The position numbers and the translations under genes are program-made. A stretch of DNA of 64,000 nucleotides from contig CAVQWS010000003.1 in the NCBI GenBank assembly GCA_963717725.1, positions 62,001-126,000 on the forward strand, in the 5' to 3' direction. Under the pieces are notes generated by a model, which worked only from the letters and a program-made list of their open reading frames with translations, was not told the origin of the DNA and made no database searches. The DNA is from AC-32 sp963717725 (GTDB lineage Bacteria > Actinomycetota > Thermoleophilia > Gaiellales > Gaiellaceae). Below, piece after piece: positions 31,381-40,085 of this stretch (position 1 is the first letter of the stretch; every line of letters begins with the position of its first letter).

Positions 31381-33180
31381 GTGCAGGAGGTCCCTCGCTA
31401 TCGCCACACGTTCGCCCGGCTACTGGGCTTCCTGCGCCCCTACAAGCTCTCGCTGACCGTCTCGATCGTGCTTGCCGTCCTTTCGCAGGGCGCCGCGATC
31501 GCGCTCATCGCGCTGACCGGGGCCGTGATCGACAAGGCGCTCGCGACACACGACCACCAGATGCTCTGGATCCTCGTCGGCGCAGTCCTCGCGGTCGGGT
31601 TCGCGCGCGCGGTCCTGATGGCCGGCCGGCGCCTGCTCTCGGGACGCCAGGCGCTGGCAGTCGAGATGGACATGCGGCACGGCCTCTACTCGAACCTCGT
31701 GCGCCTCTCGTTCGGCTTCTACGACCGCCACCAGACCGGGCAGCTGATGTCGCGCGCGACGGTCGACCTGCAGGGTGTGCGCTTCTTCCTCGGTTACGGC
31801 CTGATCTTCTTCTTCCAGAACGCGATCACCGTGATCTCGGTGACCGTCGTGCTGCTCGTCTTCAACTGGAAGCTCGCGCTGATTGCGCTGGCGATCACCC
31901 CTGTGCTTGTGGTGGTCGCGTACCGCTACAGCCACGTGACGCACCCGACCCTGCGCGAGGTACAGCAGAAGCTCGCGGACGTGGCCACGGTGGCGGAGGA
32001 GAACATCGTCGGCGTCCACGTCGTCAAGTCGTTCGCGCAGGAGCCGCAGGAGTCGGCCAAGTTCCACGCTCGCTCCGAGGCCGTCTTCCAGCAGACCGTG
32101 AAGGCGAACCGGCAGCGCGCGCTCTACGTGCCCTTCATCTCCTGGCTGCCGTTGCTCGCGCAGGGCGCCGTGCTGCTCGTGGGTGCGCGCATGGTGACGA
32201 GCGGCGAGCTCACCGTCGGCGGCTTCGTCGCCTTCAACCTCTACCTCGGCATGCTGGTGATGCCGCTGCGCTCGCTGGGGATGTGGATCGGCCAGGCCCA
32301 GCGGGCCACCGCCTCGGGTGAGCGGATCTTCCAGGTGATGGACGAGCCCGAGGAGATCGCCGACCGGCCCGGAGCGGTCGAGCTACCGCCGGGCGAGGGC
32401 GACCTGCGCTTCGAGGACGTGCGCTTCGAATACCTCGCCGGGCGGCCCGTGCTCGACGGCGTCACGCTCGACGTTCCCGCCGGCCGTACGATCGCGCTGA
32501 TCGGGCAGACCGGCTCGGGCAAGACGACGCTGACCTCGCTCGTGCCGCGCTTCTACGACACGACGAGCGGCCGCGTGCTGGTGGACGGGGTCGACGTACG
32601 CGACGTGACGCTCACCTCGCTGAGGCGGGCGATCGGCGTGATCTCGCAGGACCCGTTCCTGTTCTCGGCGAGCGTGCGCGAGAACATCACCTTCGGCGCG
32701 CGGGACCTCGACGACGCGGAGGTCGAGCGGATCGCAGGGCTGGCCCAGGCGGCCGAATTCGTCGAGGAGCTCCCTGAGGGCTACGACACGATCATCGGCG
32801 AGCGCGGGATCACGCTCTCGGGCGGCCAGCGCCAGCGCCTGGCGATCGCCCGGGCGCTTGCGGTCGATCCGCGGATCCTGATCCTCGACGACGCGACCGC
32901 CTCCGTGGACGCGACCACCGAGGCTCGGATTCGCGTCGGCCTGCGTGAGGCGATGCGCGACCGGACGACGCTGATCATTGCCCACCGCCTCTCGACGATC
33001 GCGCTCGCGGACGAGATCGTCGTCCTCGACGAGGGCCGCATCGCTGCGCGCGGGTCTCACGACGAGCTGCTCGAGACCAGCCCGGTCTACCGCGACATCT
33101 ACGAGCACGGGCTGCTCGAGCGCCAGTTCGCCGACGCGGTCGAGGCACGTGCGGGTGACGCGCTGGAGGCGGCCTCGTGA
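31381..33180 (+). CDS. ABC exporter half-transporter, degenerate-site subunit
   Basis: A 599-residue fused transmembrane/ATPase protein with six helices (first VSIVLAVLSQGAAIALIALT) followed by Walker A GQTGSGKTT, Q-loop SQDPFLF, signature LSGGQRQRLAIARAL, Walker B ILILDDATASVD and switch His IAHRLS. The catalytic glutamate after Walker B is Asp (LDD instead of LDE), the hallmark of the degenerate ATP site in heterodimeric exporters. Partner is the next gene, overlapping by four bases. Substrate (lipid or drug-like) is not predictable. Confidence 0.92.
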   Translation: MQEVPRYRHTFARLLGFLRPYKLSLTVSIVLAVLSQGAAIALIALTGAVIDKALATHDHQMLWILVGAVLAVGFARAVLMAGRRLLSGRQALAVEMDMRHGLYSNLVRLSFGFYDRHQTGQLMSRATVDLQGVRFFLGYGLIFFFQNAITVISVTVVLLVFNWKLALIALAITPVLVVVAYRYSHVTHPTLREVQQKLADVATVAEENIVGVHVVKSFAQEPQESAKFHARSEAVFQQTVKANRQRALYVPFISWLPLLAQGAVLLVGARMVTSGELTVGGFVAFNLYLGMLVMPLRSLGMWIGQAQRATASGERIFQVMDEPEEIADRPGAVELPPGEGDLRFEDVRFEYLAGRPVLDGVTLDVPAGRTIALIGQTGSGKTTLTSLVPRFYDTTSGRVLVDGVDVRDVTLTSLRRAIGVISQDPFLFSASVRENITFGARDLDDAEVERIAGLAQAAEFVEELPEGYDTIIGERGITLSGGQRQRLAIARALAVDPRILILDDATASVDATTEARIRVGLREAMRDRTTLIIAHRLSTIALADEIVVLDEGRIAARGSHDELLETSPVYRDIYEHGLLERQFADAVEARAGDALEAAS

Positions 33181-34982
33181 GGGTCTGGCAACCGGGCGGG
33201 CACCTGATGCGCGACCGCACCGCACAGGTCGACGACTGGTCGTGGCAGCGCACGCGCCGGCGGCTCGGGATGCTCGTCCGCTACACGCGGCCCTACCGCA
33301 CGCGGACGCTGTTCTCGATCGGCTCGCTGCTGCTGGCGACGGTGTTCGCGCTCGCGCCGCCGCTGCTCTCCAAGTACGCCGTCGACGACGGCATCCGCCA
33401 GCACGACCTGGGCAAGCTCTGGTGGATCGTCGGCGCCTTCCTGCTCTTCGGCCTCCTGAGCTGGGGAATGAGCTACGTCCAGACCTACCTGACCGGCTGG
33501 GTCGGCGAGCGGATCCTGGCCGACCTGCGCAACAGCCTTTTCGACCACCTGCAGGACCTCTCGCTCGGCTTCTACGAGCGCAACCGTGCGGGCGTGATCA
33601 TCAGCCGGCTGACGAACGACGTCGAGGCGATCGACCAGCTCGTCACCGACGGGGTCACGAGCCTCGTCCAGAACACGCTCACTCTGGTCGGCACCGCGAT
33701 CCTGCTCTTCATCCTCGACTGGCGCCTGGCACTCGCGACGCTGGTCGTGATCCCGTTCATGAGCATCGCGACGGTGATCTTCCGCAAGCGCTCCGCCCGC
33801 GCGTACGCGTCCGTGCGCGAGCGGCTCGGCCTCGTGACGGCCACGCTCGCCGAGGACATCGCGGGGATGCGGATCGTCCAGGCGTTCACGCGCGAGCAGG
33901 CAAACACGCGCAACTTCCGCGAGGTGACCGAGCACTACCGCGAAGCGAACATGGAGACGGTCGTCCTCAACGGGCTCTACTTCCCGTTCGTCGACCTGCT
34001 CTCGACGGTCGCGCTCGCCGTGGTGCTCGGCTACGGCGGCCACCTCTACTTCCAGGGCGCGGTCACGCTGGGAACGCTGTTCGCCTTCATGCTCTACGTG
34101 CAGAACTTCTTCGACCCGGTGCAGCAGCTCTCGCAGCTGTACGGCACTTTCCTCTCGGCCACGGCCGCACTGGACAAGATCGTCGACGTGCTCGACCAGG
34201 AGCCCGAGGTGACCGACCTGCCCGGGACGCTCGAGCTACCGCAAGTCGAAGGCAACGTCGCCTTCGAGGCCGTGCGCTTCGGCTACGGCGACGGGCCGGA
34301 GGTGCTGCACGGGCTCGACCTCGCAGTCCCGGCTGGGACGACGGTCGCGCTTGTCGGACACACCGGCGCCGGCAAGTCGACGATCGCCAAGCTGCTCGCA
34401 CGCTTCTACGACCCGCGCGACGGGCGGATCACGATCGACGGCCACGATCTGCGCGAAGTGACGCAGTCCTCGCTCCGCCGCCAGCTCGGAATCGTGCCGC
34501 AGGAGGGGTTCCTGTTCGCAGGCACGGTGCGCGACAACATCGCCTTCGGCCGGCCCGACGCCTCTCCCGAGGACGTCGAGCGGGCGGCCGAGACGATCGG
34601 CGCGAACGACTTCATCCTCCGGCTCGAGGACGGCTACGAGACCGACCTGCAGGAGCGCGGCAGCCGCCTCTCGCTCGGCCAGCGCCAGCTCGTCGCGCTC
34701 GCCCGGGCCCTGCTGGCCGACCCGCGCATCCTGATCCTCGACGAGGCGACCTCGTCCGTCGACATCGGCACCGAGCGCAAGATCGAGCAGGCGCTGCGGA
34801 CGCTGCTCGCCGGCCGGACCGCCTTCGTGATCGCGCACCGGCTCTCGACGATCCGCGACGCCGACCTGATCGTCGTGCTCGAGCACGGCCAGGTCGTCGA
34901 GCAGGGAACGCACGACGAGCTGATGCGCGTGGGCGGGCTCTACACGTCGCTCTACGGCGACTGGGCCGCCGACGCGGCCTGA
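33177..34982 (+). CDS. ABC exporter half-transporter, canonical-site subunit
   Basis: The 601-residue partner. Six transmembrane helices, then Walker A GHTGAGKST, signature LSLGQRQLVALARALL, Walker B ILILDEATSSVD with the catalytic Glu kept, and IAHRLST. Its signature is LSLGQ rather than LSGGQ. Together with the LDD of its partner this forms one degenerate and one working nucleotide site, as in LmrCD and TM287/288. GTG at 33177 overlaps the upstream stop (GTGA). Confidence 0.92.
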   Translation: MRVWQPGGHLMRDRTAQVDDWSWQRTRRRLGMLVRYTRPYRTRTLFSIGSLLLATVFALAPPLLSKYAVDDGIRQHDLGKLWWIVGAFLLFGLLSWGMSYVQTYLTGWVGERILADLRNSLFDHLQDLSLGFYERNRAGVIISRLTNDVEAIDQLVTDGVTSLVQNTLTLVGTAILLFILDWRLALATLVVIPFMSIATVIFRKRSARAYASVRERLGLVTATLAEDIAGMRIVQAFTREQANTRNFREVTEHYREANMETVVLNGLYFPFVDLLSTVALAVVLGYGGHLYFQGAVTLGTLFAFMLYVQNFFDPVQQLSQLYGTFLSATAALDKIVDVLDQEPEVTDLPGTLELPQVEGNVAFEAVRFGYGDGPEVLHGLDLAVPAGTTVALVGHTGAGKSTIAKLLARFYDPRDGRITIDGHDLREVTQSSLRRQLGIVPQEGFLFAGTVRDNIAFGRPDASPEDVERAAETIGANDFILRLEDGYETDLQERGSRLSLGQRQLVALARALLADPRILILDEATSSVDIGTERKIEQALRTLLAGRTAFVIAHRLSTIRDADLIVVLEHGQVVEQGTHDELMRVGGLYTSLYGDWAADAA

Positions 34983-34991
34983 GCCAACTTC

Positions 34992-35052
34992 GTGACTTAA
35001 GCGTCGAGTCACTGAAACGAGGGATCGGAGTGCCACTGAGCGGGCCCGATCC
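34992..35052 (+). terminator. Tandem hairpins after the ABC exporter operon
   Basis: Two stem-loops in the 78-bp gap: GTGACT/AGTCAC (34992-34997 with 35007-35012) and GGATCGG/CCGATCC (35022-35028 with 35046-35052). No clear U-run follows, so termination is plausible but unproven. Confidence 0.4.
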
Positions 35053-35060
35053 TCGGGTTG

Positions 35061-35732
35061 GTGGCCCGCGCTCGCATTGCTCTCCTCGCGGGGCTCTCGG
35101 CCCTCGCTGCTGCGGTCCTCGTGCCCGCTGCGCTCGCCTGCCCGAAGGGCTACTCGTACGCCGGGCTCTACAGCTCGGCCAAGGCGGACGGGATCGCGGC
35201 GACGATCAGCATGCTCGACACCCCTGCCGCGGTCGGTGGCTCGAACCACGTCGCCGGCTGGATCGGCGTCGGCGGCCCGGGTCTCGGCCCCCACGGCGAG
35301 GACGAGTGGCTGCAGGTCGGTGTCGCCACCTTCGGGAACTCGAACGAGGGCCGGCTCTACTACGAGCTTGCGCAGCCGGGCCGTGCTCCCGAGTACGTCG
35401 AGCTCGCGAACGGGATCGTGCCGGGGATCAAGGTCCGCGTCGCCGTGCTGGAGCTGCAGTTCGCGCGCGACGCTTGGATCGTGGTCTCGCCGGCCGGGAT
35501 CTCGGGCCCGTTCTACCTCCCGCGCAGCCACCAGGCGTGGGAGCCGATGGCGACCGCCGAGAGCTACGCCGAGACGACGCAGTGCAACCGCTATGCGTAC
35601 CGCTTCGGCGGCCTGCAGCTCGCGCACGCCGACGGCAGCTGGCGGACGATGCGCCGGGCCGAGCGCCTGCAGGATCCGGGTTGGAAGCTGCGCCGCCACG
35701 GCGCCTCCGCATTCAGCGCCACCGGCGCCTGA
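35061..35732 (+). CDS. Secreted protein, uncharacterised
   Basis: A protein of about 223 residues with a clear signal peptide (RIALLAGLSALAAAVLVPAALA, cleaved before CPKGYSYAG). The mature part is Gly/Ala-rich and predicted beta: LGPHGEDEWLQVGVATF, RLYYELAQPG, GIVPGIKVRVAVLELQ, PAGISGPFYLP. It looks like a beta-sandwich but no family was recognised. Two cysteines remain after cleavage (CPKG at the new N-terminus and TTQCNRY), which could pair. The GTG at 35061 follows a TTG at 35058; either could start. Confidence 0.72.
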   Translation: MARARIALLAGLSALAAAVLVPAALACPKGYSYAGLYSSAKADGIAATISMLDTPAAVGGSNHVAGWIGVGGPGLGPHGEDEWLQVGVATFGNSNEGRLYYELAQPGRAPEYVELANGIVPGIKVRVAVLELQFARDAWIVVSPAGISGPFYLPRSHQAWEPMATAESYAETTQCNRYAYRFGGLQLAHADGSWRTMRRAERLQDPGWKLRRHGASAFSATGA

Positions 35733-35739
35733 GCGGGGC

Positions 35740-35745
35740 TACACT
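35740..35745 (+). promoter_or_regulatory. -10 box of tRNA-Gln
   Basis: TACACT, 22 bp before the tRNA. Same hexamer as before tRNA-Glu and the 6S RNA candidate. Confidence 0.5.
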
Positions 35746-35767
35746 TCCGACCGCCGCAACGGCACGT

Positions 35768-35838
35768 TGCGGGGTCGTCTAATGGTAGGACGCTCGGCTC
35801 TGGACCGAGTAGTCTAGGTTCGAATCCTAGCCCCGCAG
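35768..35838 (+). tRNA. tRNA-Gln(CUG)
   Basis: Cloverleaf of 71 nt. Acceptor TGCGGGG/CCCCGCA, D-arm GTCTAATGGTAGGAC, anticodon stem CTCGG/CCGAG with loop CTCTGGA (anticodon CTG), T-arm CTAGGTTCGAATCCTAG, discriminator G. The CCA end is not encoded. Confidence 0.94.
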
Positions 35839-35843
35839 CCTTT

Positions 35844-35873
35844 GAGAACCCGCTGCAAATCGACGGGTTTCTC
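35844..35873 (+). terminator. Terminator after tRNA-Gln
   Basis: GAGAACCCG pairs with CGGGTTTCTC across an 11-base loop, followed by a T-rich GTCTTTCG. Confidence 0.65.
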
Positions 35874-35926
35874 GTCTTTCGAGGAACAGGCCGCACGGTC
35901 CGGGAGCGCTTCTTCGTTGTCTCTCG

Positions 35927-36145
35927 ATGACTTCGATCGACCAGCAAGCGCTGATCGGCGTCTTCGTGATCCGCGCGGCGCCGCCGTACGACCCGAAGGA
36001 GGCGATCGGCCTCGACGGCGCGCTGCAGAGGCTCGCGGGCGCCGCCTACGGGCCGTACCTGCTCGGGCTGACGGCGGCCGGCTTGGTTGCCTACGGGCTC
36101 TGCTGCCTCGCCGACGCCCGTTTCCGGGACGTGTCTGCGTCCTAG
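35927..36145 (+). pseudogene. C-terminal remnant of a DUF1206 membrane protein
   Basis: A 72-residue frame whose entire length matches the last repeat of DUF1206 proteins: IGVFVIRAAPPYDPKEAIGL, DGALQRLAGAAYGPYLLGL, then GLVAYGLCCLADARFR. Intact DUF1206 proteins have about 260 residues with three such repeats. Nothing upstream in any frame up to tRNA-Gln continues the similarity. It lies between two tRNA genes, a common place for insertion and decay. Translation from ATG 35927 as a mini-protein cannot be excluded. Confidence 0.6.
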
Positions 36146-36158
36146 CTCGAGCGCTCGG

Positions 36159-36164
36159 TACACT
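36159..36164 (+). promoter_or_regulatory. -10 box of tRNA-Glu
   Basis: TACACT, 13 bp before the tRNA. Confidence 0.45.
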
Positions 36165-36177
36165 TCGCCTCCGCCGC

Positions 36178-36250
36178 GGCGCATTCGTCTAGTGGCCTAG
36201 GACACCGCCCTCTCACGGCGGCGGCACGGGTTCGAATCCCGTATGCGCCT
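36178..36250 (+). tRNA. tRNA-Glu(CUC)
   Basis: Cloverleaf of 73 nt. Acceptor GGCGCAT/ATGCGCC, anticodon stem CCGCC/GGCGG with loop CTCTCAC (anticodon CTC), T-arm CGGGTTCGAATCCCG. CCA is not encoded. Both tRNAs here carry C34, so the UUC and UUG partners are elsewhere. Confidence 0.94.
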
Positions 36251-36283
36251 CCTCTGCAGCCTCACGTCCGTCCTGCCGATGCA

Positions 36284-36514
36284 GTGGACGTGTGGGCTGT
36301 GATCCCCCTCTCGGGCTTCGTCCTCGGCTTCGCGGTCCCGCGCTGGTGGATTGCTGCGGCGGCGATCCCGTTCGGTTCATACATCGTCCTGACCAACGAG
36401 CTCGAGGGGAACGTCGGGCTGTGGGTCGCGTCCGTGCTCTCCGTGCTGCTCGCCTGCGCGATCGTCTCGGGCGTGGCGCTGCGGCGGCTGTACCGCCGCC
36501 GGCTGCGCGCGTAG
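36284..36514 (+). CDS. Small membrane protein, uncharacterised
   Basis: Seventy-six residues from GTG 36284. Two to three hydrophobic helices (VIPLSGFVLGFAVP, WWIAAAAIPFGSYIV, LWVASVLSVLLACAIVSGVA) and a basic C-terminal anchor (LRRLYRRRLR) that predicts a cytoplasmic end. No family recognised. It follows tRNA-Glu by 33 bp and may depend on read-through from it. Moderate support only. Confidence 0.5.
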   Translation: MDVWAVIPLSGFVLGFAVPRWWIAAAAIPFGSYIVLTNELEGNVGLWVASVLSVLLACAIVSGVALRRLYRRRLRA

Positions 36515-36552
36515 TGCTTTAGGTCACCCGCGGGCGATCGAGTCCAGAGGGC

Positions 36553-38031
36553 TCACCGCTGAACGTTGAACCAGGTGCCGCCCGGGCCCGTGTAGCTGAA
36601 GCCTTCGCCCCACGTGGCGAATGTCTTGCCCGCGCTGGTGACGCCGATCTCGCCGTAGTCCCCGTAGACCTCGGCGAAGCCGTTGGGCCCAACGTAGTCC
36701 GTCGCTCCTGCGGGCGCGTCGGAGATCTTGACCGGCGCCGACCAGGCCCGCCCGCCGTCGATCGAGCTCCGGTACCAGACGTTCCACGCGTCCGCGTTGT
36801 CGGCGCCGGCAGTCTGCATGTACCAGAGCCGCACGGTCCCGCCTTGGGCGGCGAGCCGCGGACCGGTCGCGTCTTCGCCGGCGGTCGAGAGCGGCGTGGC
36901 CGTGCTCCACGTGCGGCCGGCGTCCGACGAGGTGGCGACGTACACACGCTGTGGCCCGAGGTCGGTGGTCGGCCCCTCGTACGCGAAAACGAGGTGGCCG
37001 GGTGCGTCGGAGACCACCGATGTCTGGCCGATGTAGAAGTCCGGCTTGCAGCCGTCGGCGACGCAGTTCTCGCCGACCGGCACCTTGGCGACGACGCGGT
37101 CCTCCCACGTCGCGCCGCCGTCGCGGGAGATCACGGCGTGGTGCCAGACTTCGCCTTGCACCGTCTTCGAACCCGAGTACTGCAGGCTGCTCTCGGCGAA
37201 GACGACAGTGCCGTCGGCGAGCACCCGCCCGTCATAGGCGTAGTAGTAGCGCTTGGAGTCGCTGAGCTTCTGCTGCGTCCAGGTCTCGCCGTAGTCGTGG
37301 GACTGGCCGACGTAGAGGTCGCCTCCCTCGGGACCGTTCCACGAGATGTAAACGTCCTTGCCCGAGGCGCTTGTGGCGATCTCCGGCTTGTCGGTCCAGG
37401 AGACGTTGCCGTAGACGTGGACCGGCGCAGACCACGTCCGGCCGTGGTCAGTGGACTTCGTGAACGAGGTCGAGAAGCCGTTGTGGCGGTCGCCGTTGAG
37501 CAGCGCCGCGTAGACGGCGCCGGTGTCCGGGACGACCTCGATCACCGGGTCGTATTGCGCCTTAACGCCGAGGCAGAGGCAGAGCGGGACCTGCGAGCCG
37601 AAGCTCGAGCCGCCATCGGAGGAGATCGCCAACGCGATGAACGGCGAGGGGCAGTGGCTCGTGCAGCCGGGAGGGACGACGCCGTAGCGCGTCGTCAGGA
37701 GGTAGACCCACGGCGCCTTTGGGTCAGTCGCGACCGCTGGCTCCCAATCGTCGGTGTTCAAGCTGAGCAGGCGCGAGCCGACCCAGCCGCTCGCCGGCCG
37801 TGTCGTCTGTTGTGCCGGAGCGCCGAACGTGCCGCGCGACAGAGCTTGGACGAGGGCGTCCACGCGCTGCGCCGTCAGCTGGTCCTCGTCCTGCGCCTCG
37901 AGCGAGCCGCCGCGCGCCGGTGAGGCGGGCACCGCGGCCCGGCCGCTCGGCGCGCTCGAGTGCGCGAGCGTGATGACCGCGGCGGCCAGCGCCAACGCGA
38001 TGATCCCGACCGCTGCCCCACGGTTCCTCAT
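36553..38031 (-). CDS. Secreted BNR/Asp-box repeat protein (sialidase-like propeller)
   Basis: A 492-residue exported protein with a signal peptide or anchor (VGIIALALAAAVITLA). The rest is a beta-propeller with at least six Asp-boxes: SSDGGSSF, STDHGRTW, HDYGETW, RDGGATW, SSDAGRTW and SIDGGRAW. Sialidases share these boxes, but the arginine triad of the sialidase active site could not be located, so enzymatic activity is uncertain. Extracellular or surface location is expected. Four cysteines cluster around VPPGCTSHCPSP and PLCLCLG. Confidence 0.82.
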   Translation of the reverse strand: MRNRGAAVGIIALALAAAVITLAHSSAPSGRAAVPASPARGGSLEAQDEDQLTAQRVDALVQALSRGTFGAPAQQTTRPASGWVGSRLLSLNTDDWEPAVATDPKAPWVYLLTTRYGVVPPGCTSHCPSPFIALAISSDGGSSFGSQVPLCLCLGVKAQYDPVIEVVPDTGAVYAALLNGDRHNGFSTSFTKSTDHGRTWSAPVHVYGNVSWTDKPEIATSASGKDVYISWNGPEGGDLYVGQSHDYGETWTQQKLSDSKRYYYAYDGRVLADGTVVFAESSLQYSGSKTVQGEVWHHAVISRDGGATWEDRVVAKVPVGENCVADGCKPDFYIGQTSVVSDAPGHLVFAYEGPTTDLGPQRVYVATSSDAGRTWSTATPLSTAGEDATGPRLAAQGGTVRLWYMQTAGADNADAWNVWYRSSIDGGRAWSAPVKISDAPAGATDYVGPNGFAEVYGDYGEIGVTSAGKTFATWGEGFSYTGPGGTWFNVQR

Positions 38032-38049
38032 CGACCCACGCGATCGTAC

Positions 38050-38100
38050 GACTCGCCGCAGCGGCGAGTCAACGAGCTACGCGCCGAGCTCGGCGCGTAG
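38050..38100. other. Adjacent inverted repeats
   Basis: GACTCGCCG/CGGCGAGTC with a 3-base loop (38050-38070), then a perfect 24-bp palindrome (38077-38100) with centre GAGCTC that contains the stop codon of the HEAGH peptidase. Probably terminates or separates the two minus-strand genes. Confidence 0.5.
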
Positions 38101-39591
38101 CGGCCCCGTGTCGAGCGGCTCGAAGCCGATCCGGCCGGCGATCTCCTCGCTCGACGGCTTCGTGCCCTCACGGAAGAGCTCGCGCAGGCGGTCGCCCGTC
38201 TCCTTGCTCGCCCACCATTCGTTGCCAACCTCGCGCTCGAGGTACGTGCGGAGCTGGGCCGCGCGGATCCAGGCGCGCAGGTAGTCGGCCGAGTAGAAGC
38301 CCGCGTCCATGTCGGCGAGGAAGCCCTCGCGCCGGTACTCCATCCCGGTGGCGGCGGTGAGGCGCTCGGCGTAGCCGGCATCGGTGCCGCCGTCCTCGCC
38401 GAAGCGGCCCCAGAAGTCGAGCTCGAACTGCAGCTTGGCCGCATAGCGGCGGAAGAGCAGCGCCTCCATGAAGACCGTCGCCTCCGCGTTCTGCTCGGCC
38501 TCCTCGTCGGAGAGATCGAAGTAGCGCGCGTGCCAGCCCGGCTGCCGTGAGATCGCCTCGACGATGTACGAGTAGATCTCGGTCAGCGCGTGGTCGCGCG
38601 AGATGTTGCGGAACGTGTACGGCAGCGACGGGTCGCAGCCTGCGTAGTGGAGCGCGTGGCCGGCCTCGTGCAGGAAGGCCTGGTAGTCGTGCAACCCGCC
38701 CTGCGCGCGAGTGATCAGGTGGACGATCTTCGGCGGGTCGGCCGGGATCACGCAGGCCCGCGGTGACTTCTGCGGCCGGTCGTCGAGGTCGAGCTTGATG
38801 TTCGGCTCGTTCTCGAGGTCGAAGCCGAGGCGGGCGAGCGTGTCCATGCAGACCGGCACGGCCTGCTCCTTGGTGTAGATCGCCTCGAGCGGTGAGAGGC
38901 GGCGCAGGTAAGCGATGTGCGACGAGCTCGGCACCTGCTCGCGCTCCGGGCCGAGCAGCCGCTCGACCCAGCGGTCCTTCAGCCGGTCGTAGACGTCGGT
39001 GACTGCCTCGCTCGCCGCGGCCAGCGCGCCCTCGAGCTCGCGGAGCGAGATGCCCTTCTCCTCCTCGTTGCGCTCGACCGGGTCGTCCATCCCGCTGACG
39101 TCGGCCTCGAGCTTCTCGCCCGTGCGCAGCACGTCGAGCCGCTCGTCGTTGAAGGTTGCCGAGACCTCGTTGGACAGACGGCCGAGCTCGTCGCGGTCTT
39201 CGTAGGCGGTCAGCACCGCGAGCTGTGCCTGGGCCGTTCGCAACGGCAGCTGCTCGCCCTTGAACTCGACCCGCGCGGCGAGGATCGCGTTCTCGAGCGC
39301 GTCTTCCCGCTCCGCCAGCTCGGCGGAGATCAGGCCCGCCTCGCAGGTCTTGCGCAGCCGGTAGAGGCGCTCGCGCTCCTCGCCTTCGCCGGCCTCCGAC
39401 TCGGCCTCGCGCAGGCCGGCGAGCTGGTCGCGCGTGAACAGCTCGGCATAGCGCGCGACGATCTCGGCGCGCTCGGAGACCTCCTTCTCGCCGACGCGGA
39501 CGGCGCGGCCCTCCTCGGCGCGCTCGAACAGGTAGCGCTGCAGGCGCGACTCGTAGTCGGCCGGGCTGAGGACGGCAGGGGTGACGCTCAT
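38077..39591 (-). CDS. HEXXH metallopeptidase (M3-like gluzincin)
   Basis: A 504-residue, cytoplasmic, mostly helical protein with the zinc motif FLHEAGHALHYAG (HEAGH) and a downstream helix ALTEIYSYIVEAI that could supply the third ligand. The N-terminal 200 residues are charged helices (ERAEIVARYAELFTRDQL). Overall layout suits M3/M32-type peptidases of restricted substrate size, but the fit to either family is partial. ATG at 39591. TAGATT, formed with the previous stop, lies 9 bp upstream. Confidence 0.75.
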   Translation of the reverse strand: MSVTPAVLSPADYESRLQRYLFERAEEGRAVRVGEKEVSERAEIVARYAELFTRDQLAGLREAESEAGEGEERERLYRLRKTCEAGLISAELAEREDALENAILAARVEFKGEQLPLRTAQAQLAVLTAYEDRDELGRLSNEVSATFNDERLDVLRTGEKLEADVSGMDDPVERNEEEKGISLRELEGALAAASEAVTDVYDRLKDRWVERLLGPEREQVPSSSHIAYLRRLSPLEAIYTKEQAVPVCMDTLARLGFDLENEPNIKLDLDDRPQKSPRACVIPADPPKIVHLITRAQGGLHDYQAFLHEAGHALHYAGCDPSLPYTFRNISRDHALTEIYSYIVEAISRQPGWHARYFDLSDEEAEQNAEATVFMEALLFRRYAAKLQFELDFWGRFGEDGGTDAGYAERLTAATGMEYRREGFLADMDAGFYSADYLRAWIRAAQLRTYLEREVGNEWWASKETGDRLRELFREGTKPSSEEIAGRIGFEPLDTGPLRAELGA

Positions 39592-39603
39592 CGGGGCGTG
39601 AAT

Positions 39604-39975
39604 CTACCTGTGCGGCGCGAGCGCACGGACGACATCGAGCAGCTGCTCGAGCCGGAACGGCTTCGGGACGACGCCGTCGGCCTCCGCGGCCGTCACCGAG
39701 TCGAGCCGTGCGCTGCCCGTGAAGAGCACGACCGGAGCTCGGTGCTTGCGGGCGCGTAGCGAGCGCATCAGCGCGAGCCCGTCGTCAGCGCCGATGTGGA
39801 CGTCCAGCAGGAACAGATCGACCGGGTCCGCCGCAACCGCGTCCTCGGCGGCGGCGACGCTCGGAGCCTCCAGCACATGGTAGCCCTCGAGCTCGAGATT
39901 GACCCGGCAGAGCAGGCGCAGCGACGCGTCGTCGTCGACGATCAGCACCGTGGGGCCTGCTGGCGTTGCGGTCAC
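39604..39975 (-). CDS. Single-domain response regulator
   Basis: A receiver domain without output domain (about 123 residues). Acidic pocket VLIVDDDASLR, phospho-acceptor Asp in LFLLDVHIG, Thr in VVLFTGSA and Lys in GVVPKPFRL. It probably signals by protein contact; no histidine kinase is adjacent. GTG at 39975 fits the domain; a GTG at 40011 would add a 12-residue basic leader. Confidence 0.85.
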   Translation of the reverse strand: MTATPAGPTVLIVDDDASLRLLCRVNLELEGYHVLEAPSVAAAEDAVAADPVDLFLLDVHIGADDGLALMRSLRARKHRAPVVLFTGSARLDSVTAAEADGVVPKPFRLEQLLDVVRALAPHR

Positions 39976-40085
39976 GCCGTATCCGTTTACCCGCTTCGCG
40001 CGTTTTATCACTCAGAAATGATAAGGCCCGCGGATGGCCTCCCCCAGCCGACACCGATCTACCGAAGGCGCGCCTGGCTCCGGTT

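Noticed and set aside
32978..35782. A 934-codon plus frame across the ABC exporter
   Set aside because: Shifted frame over the second half-transporter; low-complexity Arg/Pro/Ala translation. The true frame has all ABC motifs.
35842..36192. Other plus-strand frame across the tRNA interval as a gene
   Set aside because: It overlaps the terminator of tRNA-Gln and the 5' part of tRNA-Glu. Only the frame at 35927-36145 has family similarity.
36553..38031. Genuine sialidase
   Set aside because: Asp-boxes are present, but the catalytic arginine triad and Tyr/Glu pair could not be assigned. Called only a BNR-repeat protein.
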